From: a virus
Reading direction: 5' to 3' (one strand)
DNA length: 26,135 bases
Virus record (IMG/VR): IMGVR_UViG_3300006916_000325
Coordinates: 1-26,135 of that record
Shown here: positions 21,527 through 26,135 of the stretch, one piece after another
Numbering within the stretch: position 1 is the stretch's first letter
Layout of the letters: each line of letters begins with the position of its first letter
Position numbers and translations under genes: made by a program
Notes under the pieces: model-generated
The model's database searches: none
Told to the model about the DNA's origin: nothing
Seen by the model: the letters and a program-made list of their open reading frames with translations, nothing else

Positions 21527-22923
21527 TGCCGCATACAGAACTTGATCCACAGTTTCAGGATATAACGCCTGCTTGGAAAGGTCTTCCAAACATGAACGGC
21601 TGGTACTTTACCAGCGTCGTGGATGGCATTTCCGAGGAGGCATTGCCGTGGCTTTTAGCACAAGGCTGGCAGTTGAACGCTGCAAACACAGACAATACTG
21701 TGGAGCCTCCTGTAACAACTTACCTAATGGCACGAACTAGGCTTTTGCATTGGAATGTTCTTTACAGCTTGCTTGTTGACTTTACCAACTCGTTTAACGA
21801 GGGAAGGTCGGCAAATGACAAGCGTTACGAGGACGTTGTCTTTAACATGCAGAACATGCTTGACAAGCATCAAGCAGAAGTCAAGGAGTTCCAAGACGAC
21901 AAGTCTCAAGGCACAAATGGCTATATCACGTTAATGCTAAACAAGGTTGACGAGTCGCTTGCAGACTACGATTCCTATAAAACTGAGTTTCAAAGCAAAG
22001 ACTCTGGTGACAGAGCTACAGAGTTGGCAAAGCTTAAGACGACTTGGGCTAATGCAGCAGACACAGCACAAACAGAATACGACTCAATGACAAGCGGGTT
22101 AGACGTTGCAGCAATTATTGCTGGCGTTGACACTGCGATAGATGACTTTGCCGTTGCTGTTACAGCGTTTAACAATGAATACGCTGACTTAGGCACAACT
22201 CTTGTGTCCGATTACACTGCTCATCAGACGCTTGCAAAGGCATTCCTTGTTGATCTTGGTGCAACAGAGCTTGTAAGAATAAACGAAAAGTTTGATGCAG
22301 ATTTGGCGACTCAAAGTCAAGCCATGATTGATAGAGGGTTTTATTCTTCAGGAATAATGGCAGACATTACAGCCCGCAACACAAGAGATCGCAATGACGC
22401 TATTGCCGAGCTTAATGACAAGCTGGCAAGAGAGAAATTGCAAAACCAGCACACGTTGTATGGGCAGCAATACCAAATGAGGCTGGGTGGTTTAGACGCA
22501 AGCATGAAAGCAATTGACGCATCATCTAAAATTGTTTCATCGCGATTGCAACATGGTCAGTTTTCGGCTGAGATCAGGCACAAGATTGCTACGCTTTCGG
22601 TGCAAACAAGGCTGGCAGTGCTTGGGCTGCGAGAAAAGTATTACGAGTCGTTGTTGCAGTCCATTACTTGGGAGTCGGCAAGGGAGACAGATTTGTATCA
22701 GCAGTTAGTTCAGGTTCGCATTAGACAGGCTGAAATACTTGGCCGCACAATGCAACAAGATATGGAATTGCTCAAATACCAACTTGACAGTCGAAATGAC
22801 ATTGCAGCTTCGTTGTTTGGATTTGTCGAAAGAAGAACGGACGCATACCCAGACAACAACGCTATGGCTCAATTGGCGACTAATCTTGGTGAAACGGGAG
22901 CGGCCACATGGCAATCCGCGTAA
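21526..22923 (+). CDS. Large helical virion-associated protein
   Basis: A 465-residue protein. The first 60 residues are mixed (PAWKGLPNMNGWYFTSVVDGISEEALPWLLAQGW in parts). The remainder is almost entirely helical with heptad patterns, such as LDKHQAEVKEFQDD, LADYDSYKTEFQS, AELNDKLAREKLQNQH and VRIRQAEILGRTMQQDMELLKYQ, so long coiled coils are expected. No membrane segment or catalytic motif is visible. Proteins of this shape in podoviruses may be internal virion or ejection proteins or tail-associated adaptors; its position after the fibres and before the cysteine-rich genes suggests a structural component that assembles late. It overlaps the next gene by 16 bases, with GGGAG before that start, which implies coupled translation. 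Confidence 0.75.
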   Translation: MPHTELDPQFQDITPAWKGLPNMNGWYFTSVVDGISEEALPWLLAQGWQLNAANTDNTVEPPVTTYLMARTRLLHWNVLYSLLVDFTNSFNEGRSANDKRYEDVVFNMQNMLDKHQAEVKEFQDDKSQGTNGYITLMLNKVDESLADYDSYKTEFQSKDSGDRATELAKLKTTWANAADTAQTEYDSMTSGLDVAAIIAGVDTAIDDFAVAVTAFNNEYADLGTTLVSDYTAHQTLAKAFLVDLGATELVRINEKFDADLATQSQAMIDRGFYSSGIMADITARNTRDRNDAIAELNDKLAREKLQNQHTLYGQQYQMRLGGLDASMKAIDASSKIVSSRLQHGQFSAEIRHKIATLSVQTRLAVLGLREKYYESLLQSITWESARETDLYQQLVQVRIRQAEILGRTMQQDMELLKYQLDSRNDIAASLFGFVERRTDAYPDNNAMAQLATNLGETGAATWQSA

Positions 22924-24812
22924 ACGGACAAGATGGTGATGATTTTCGTCGGAGGCAGGTTAGGCATAACTCTGCTCAGGGCTTTCGTAACGGTGCGCCT
23001 TATGATTCGCGATCTGGCAACGATTCCCCGTTGTGGCCGACTGTAAAGATTAAAATTGGTGTAACTGACGAAGAGATTCAGCCAGACGACCACGGGGTTG
23101 TTACTGTATGGCGCAACCCGACTGACGGCGTGGAGGCAATAGAAACCGGCGAAAAGATTCGCGTATATTTGGATTGGATGCACAACGACCAAAGTATCCC
23201 CGAAAACACAGAAGTAATGTGTATTGAGTTTCCAGACGAAAAACTTTGGCGAGTGTTTGTTGATCAAGACCCTGCTGCTGTAGAGCTTGAGAGATGTAGC
23301 GACCAAAAAAAGGTTTTAGCTTATGACATTAAACTTGATGATGATCTTGGTTTGTTGTCAGATAACATTGGTCGGGTTGTAAGACTTCGTGATTCAGCGT
23401 TTTTTGAAACCGATTGCTGGAAAGTTAAGCAAAAATCAGATTGCATTCCTGAAATATGCCCAGACGTTTGCTTGGTTACTCCAGATTGCAGAACGTGTTA
23501 CGGATGTTACAAGCTAACCCAGTGCGTAGACCCGTCAATAATAAAAATAACAACTCCTCAAAACATTTGCGAAGAACATCAAAAAGGTAGCGGAAACTTT
23601 TTTGATTTAATTGCTAGTGAAGGTGGAGTGATTCTTCTTGACGATGGTTTTTGCTATACCGTTGAAATTGCTGACAGTTGCGTTGGAGCAGAGGATGTAA
23701 ACCTAATTGGTTTGTCTGAAGATTGCCAGTCTTGCCTTGATTGCTATCGGCTAGAACTGTGTCCTCCTGACCCAAACTTTCCTCAATCATTTCCCGATGA
23801 CACTGTTTATATTTACAAAGACGACCACGGGTTGTCTGAAGGCGATGTAATAAAGTACGAAGGTCGATGTTACAAAGTTTTTGATGGATTTAACAATTGC
23901 CCTACGACTGCAATTCACGTTAATAACAGTTTTGAAAAATATGACGATTGCGAAGATTGTGCAGATTCAGGTTGTTACGATTTTGCATCATGCTCAGAAG
24001 GCTTGTATGGAAGTATAAAAGTCCGTTCAGCCACAATGCTAGACGACGCTACAGGAACGTATTTAGACGTTGATCTTGATTCATATGTTGGGTTTACAGT
24101 AATGACGGCAGACGGCAATTGCTATTCAGTTAGCAAAAGCTACGAGCAGTGCGAGTCTGCTTCTGACGTGATAATTTTAGAAATGTTTGAAGATTGCAAT
24201 AAATGTGGAGTCTGGAGAATGGAAGGCTGCTACGGTGCGCCAGACATTTACACCTACGACGACATGACTTATTACGCAGAAAAAGGAATACCTTATGTCT
24301 TAAGAAGAGCCGAAGACGACCTTTGTTACATATTAAGAGAATTTGTGCAAAACCAAGGGTTTGTGGGTGTTCCATTTACAGTTTTAAGTCAATACCCAGA
24401 CGGAACTTGCAATGATTGCGAAAAGCCTATTTTTCTTTTGACTCCAAATTGCGACGATTGTGCGAGCATTATTGACGATTGCAATTCAGCGGACGGGACA
24501 AAAATAGCTGGAGGCACTAGGGAATGGGTTACAGATGAAAATTTGCTTGCTTACGTGGGGCAATACATAAAAATTCAAGGAATTTGTTTTTATGTTTCAG
24601 ACATATCAAATCGAGACGTAACTTTGTACGCTCCGATTACTTTTACGGGCGGGTTTCCAAACTGTGAGGCTTGTCAAAAAACTTGTTTGTGGGTAGTTGA
24701 GAATGTGTATGTATATAACAACGAAATCCGGCAAACAAAAAAACAAATAATTGTTGATCAGATTTGCAGAGAGGAAGATGAACTAATTATTGACATTGAG
24801 GATTGCCCGTAA
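22908..24812 (+). CDS. Large cysteine-rich protein with about six repeated modules
   Basis: A 634-residue protein. The first 160 residues form a distinct domain (VNGQDGDDFRRRQVRHNS, WPTVKIKIGVTDEEIQP, VVTVWRNPTDG, EKIRVYLDWMH). From about residue 178 onward there are modules of roughly 75-85 residues, each starting with C-x2-C-x2-C followed by Y-[KR]-L-x3-C or a variant (clusters at 194/197/200, 273/276/279, 348/351/356, 430/433/441, 501/504/515, 586/589/593) and ending in a beta segment such as YVGFTVMTADGNCYSV or YVGQYIKIQGICFYV. Spacing of cysteines suggests disulfides in an extracellular virion protein or small metal sites; I cannot decide between these. The last module is truncated. The start overlaps the preceding gene, and the stop overlaps the next ATG (TAATG). 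It probably forms a rigid exposed structure such as a fibre. I know no precise named family for it. Confidence 0.75.
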   Translation: MAIRVNGQDGDDFRRRQVRHNSAQGFRNGAPYDSRSGNDSPLWPTVKIKIGVTDEEIQPDDHGVVTVWRNPTDGVEAIETGEKIRVYLDWMHNDQSIPENTEVMCIEFPDEKLWRVFVDQDPAAVELERCSDQKKVLAYDIKLDDDLGLLSDNIGRVVRLRDSAFFETDCWKVKQKSDCIPEICPDVCLVTPDCRTCYGCYKLTQCVDPSIIKITTPQNICEEHQKGSGNFFDLIASEGGVILLDDGFCYTVEIADSCVGAEDVNLIGLSEDCQSCLDCYRLELCPPDPNFPQSFPDDTVYIYKDDHGLSEGDVIKYEGRCYKVFDGFNNCPTTAIHVNNSFEKYDDCEDCADSGCYDFASCSEGLYGSIKVRSATMLDDATGTYLDVDLDSYVGFTVMTADGNCYSVSKSYEQCESASDVIILEMFEDCNKCGVWRMEGCYGAPDIYTYDDMTYYAEKGIPYVLRRAEDDLCYILREFVQNQGFVGVPFTVLSQYPDGTCNDCEKPIFLLTPNCDDCASIIDDCNSADGTKIAGGTREWVTDENLLAYVGQYIKIQGICFYVSDISNRDVTLYAPITFTGGFPNCEACQKTCLWVVENVYVYNNEIRQTKKQIIVDQICREEDELIIDIEDCP

Positions 24813-25210
24813 TGACAATTAAAAAAATTAGAAAATTTGATCGCGGGGATCATATTCTTGTAATAAACGTTGCAACGGGAGAGCGTTCAGTTGAGTTAAA
24901 AGAAGCTCCAAGTTTAGCAAAAAAGGCAGCAAATTTTGCAAAGGCGGCGGCAAGACAGGCTTCAAGAGGCAACCCAAAAGCCTCGCTTGAAGTTATAAAT
25001 AAAAGATATGAAATTTGTTCAAACTGCCCCGATGGATTGTTTGCGGAAATAGACAGGAATGACGTTCCAAGCAGGCTTAAAGATGTAGAGATAGTTGGGA
25101 CTTGTATGCACCGAAAATGCGGTTGTTACATTCACGACACTGAGACGTTTCCGAACAAGCTTTCATGGGGTACTACAACTTGCCCCAAAGGTCACTGGGG
25201 GGCGACTTAA
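24812..25210 (+). CDS. Small protein with zinc-ribbon-like cysteine set
   Basis: A 132-residue protein. The N-terminus is basic (TIKKIRKFDRGDHIL) with a helical alanine- and lysine-rich stretch (LAKKAANFAKAAARQASR, about 35-52). The C-terminal half has a conserved-looking cysteine layout: CSNCP (Cys69 and Cys72), CMHRKCGCYI (Cys98, Cys103, Cys105) and CPKGHWG (Cys124), with the pattern C-x2-C ... C-x4-C-G-C ... K-x-S-W ... C-P-x-G-x-W. That pattern is familiar from small phage proteins and likely binds one or two zinc ions. The true start is the ATG at 24812 overlapping the previous stop; an earlier TTG at 24803 lies within the preceding gene. The gene's own TAA overlaps the next ATG. Role unknown; it could fold or assemble the cysteine-rich partner proteins. 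Confidence 0.75.
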   Translation: MTIKKIRKFDRGDHILVINVATGERSVELKEAPSLAKKAANFAKAAARQASRGNPKASLEVINKRYEICSNCPDGLFAEIDRNDVPSRLKDVEIVGTCMHRKCGCYIHDTETFPNKLSWGTTTCPKGHWGAT

Positions 25211-25746
25211 TGCCGTTATTTACAGGAGCAGGAGGAGGATTGCTGAGGAAGCCAACTACAGGCAAATTAATGCGTGCGCCTAGTGGTGGGTGTTGTTGTG
25301 AAACTTGCGATTGTTGTGTTGCGTTTAAAGATGTAACGCTTGCGGGCGGGTTTGTGATTAATGACATTGGAGTTCAATCTACTTCAGATATGTCAACGAA
25401 CATTCACGAAACCGCATACTGCGACCAAGTTGCGTGGTCGTTTACAATGACAATTATTAACAACACTGGCGGTGCGTGGAACGGCGGTTTTCAGGGTATA
25501 ACTTTTGTTAGTTATTTGTTGTCTGATTTTGAGTTTGTTTCTGCCTCTGACAGTCCTACGGTAACTGACAACGGAACAACGGAAACAATTACTTGGGATT
25601 ACGATTACACAACCAGCGAAACCAAGACATTTACGGTTTCGTTTAAAAAGAAAAATTGCGGTACAGGTCAAGAGTACGACATAGATGGCGGTGTTCAGCA
25701 GGGTAAGGATGCTGAACTAACAATTGAACAAGTCACATGTAGCTAG
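25210..25746 (+). CDS. Virion-type protein with N-terminal cysteine cluster and beta domain
   Basis: A 178-residue protein. The first 36 residues hold a Gly-rich start (FTGAGGGLL), a basic segment (RKPTTGKLMRAPSGG) and a dense cluster CCCETCDCC, with six cysteines at 28-36. The rest (about 40-178) is a beta-sandwich-like domain with NDIGVQSTS, WSFTMTIINNTGGAWNGG, WDYDYTTSETKTFTVSFKKKNCG, and a final cysteine. The pattern WSF-x-MTIINNTG recalls DUF11-like or immunoglobulin-like repeats. The Cys-rich N-terminal segment may crosslink to the adjacent cysteine-rich proteins or bind metal. I place the ATG at 25210 because it overlaps the preceding TAA (TAATG), as at other junctions in this phage. 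The stop is TAG. It is the third of three adjacent cysteine-rich products, so joint assembly is likely. Confidence 0.75.
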   Translation: MPLFTGAGGGLLRKPTTGKLMRAPSGGCCCETCDCCVAFKDVTLAGGFVINDIGVQSTSDMSTNIHETAYCDQVAWSFTMTIINNTGGAWNGGFQGITFVSYLLSDFEFVSASDSPTVTDNGTTETITWDYDYTTSETKTFTVSFKKKNCGTGQEYDIDGGVQQGKDAELTIEQVTCS

Positions 25747-25757
25747 AAGGTAGAAAA

Positions 25758-26135
25758 ATGCCGATCACAATATCATATGGAAATCCAGCGTTAGTCGGGG
25801 CAGCAGCGTTTGGAGTCGGTCGAGAAAAGGGTCGAATGAAGTCTGGCGCACAGGCTGCAAAAATGGCTCAGGGTATGTTGGATCGGCGTGACGCTAAAAG
25901 AGAGGACGAACGCAACAGGTATGACAGGCTGACAAAGGAAAGTGCTGACAGGCAGCAACGGGCGGCAATAGAAGCTGGTCGAATAGCTCAAGATCAAGAC
26001 GAAGCTCGTATGAAAGCTGAGGCTGCAAAAAACCAAGCCGATTTGCGTGCAAAAGAAAGAGCAGAGGATTTTGCCTTTAGAAAAGATTATCAACAAGCGG
26101 GTTTTGATCAGAGAGACAAGGAAGATGCGAGAGAA
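25758..26135 (+). CDS. Partial coiled-coil virion protein, open to the window end
   Basis: The frame is open for all 126 codons from the ATG to the end of the window, so the gene is truncated at the right edge. The start MPITISYGNPALVGAAAFGVG is followed by a strongly charged helical region with many Arg, Lys, Glu, Asp and Ala residues (for example AKMAQGMLDRRDAKREDERN and KESADRQQRAAIEAGRIAQ), suggesting a long coiled coil. The Gly- and Ala-rich N-terminal stretch could be membrane-active. This resembles internal virion or ejection proteins of podoviruses, which are long and helical and are injected with DNA, but a tail-associated scaffold is possible too. An AAGG sequence lies about 10 bases upstream of the start, and the gene begins 11 bases after the previous stop. 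Confidence 0.8.
   Translation, partial: MPITISYGNPALVGAAAFGVGREKGRMKSGAQAAKMAQGMLDRRDAKREDERNRYDRLTKESADRQQRAAIEAGRIAQDQDEARMKAEAAKNQADLRAKERAEDFAFRKDYQQAGFDQRDKEDARE

Noticed and set aside
1-26135. CRISPR array, tRNA genes, integrase or insertion sequence
   Set aside because: I found no regularly spaced direct repeats, no recognisable tRNA cloverleaf, and no recombinase or transposase motif in any plausible gene.

Overview
The window looks like the structural half of a tailed bacteriophage genome, most likely a podovirus-type (short-tailed) virus. Nearly every gene lies on the + strand, genes are tightly packed, and the order is the classic one: packaging (terminase large subunit), portal, scaffold, major capsid, decoration protein, head-tail adaptor, tail nozzle, fibres and spikes, then virion-associated proteins. 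I see no tape measure or major tail tube gene, and no integrase, repressor, tRNA or CRISPR array. The host is a bacterium that makes lipoproteins, since two adjacent genes start with lipoprotein signal peptides. The cysteine-rich proteins near the right end and the style of several small proteins remind me of phages and prophages of Planctomycetota and related aquatic bacteria, but that is recollection, not proof.

Layout. Positions 1-730 are a GC-rich, gene-free stretch packed with inverted repeats. A promoter near 734-763 starts a short operon (801-2968): a metallophosphoesterase, a small HExxH protein, two phage hypotheticals and a small protein that could be a terminase small subunit. A second gene-poor zone (2969-3567) holds a hairpin element, a strong sigma70-type promoter preceded by a duplicated T-tract, a compact structured RNA of about 107 nt ending in an intrinsic terminator, and a stretch that looks like a piece of a dispersed repeat. 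A new promoter then leads into a lipoprotein trypsin-like protease, a second small lipoprotein and the head genes (3568-12066), which end in two tandem terminators. The tail, fibre and spike genes follow (12147-21526), then a helical virion protein, three consecutive cysteine-rich proteins and a coiled-coil protein cut off by the window end.

Most interesting point: the small RNA at about 3133-3239 has two hairpins with 7-nt loops, GUACCCU and AGGGUAC, that are exact reverse complements. Their placement at opposite ends of a long helix favours contact between molecules over contact within one. This recalls the phi29 packaging RNA, which multimerises through complementary loops, and the RNA lies just upstream of the packaging genes. 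A head-to-tail RNA multimer, possibly a packaging RNA in a phage unrelated to phi29, is a testable hypothesis; an antisense regulator is the main alternative, because the same 7-mer occurs at the start codon of the metallophosphoesterase. A second point is the in-frame amber codon at the end of the second spike gene, followed by 24 codons that resemble the C-terminus of the neighbouring spike.
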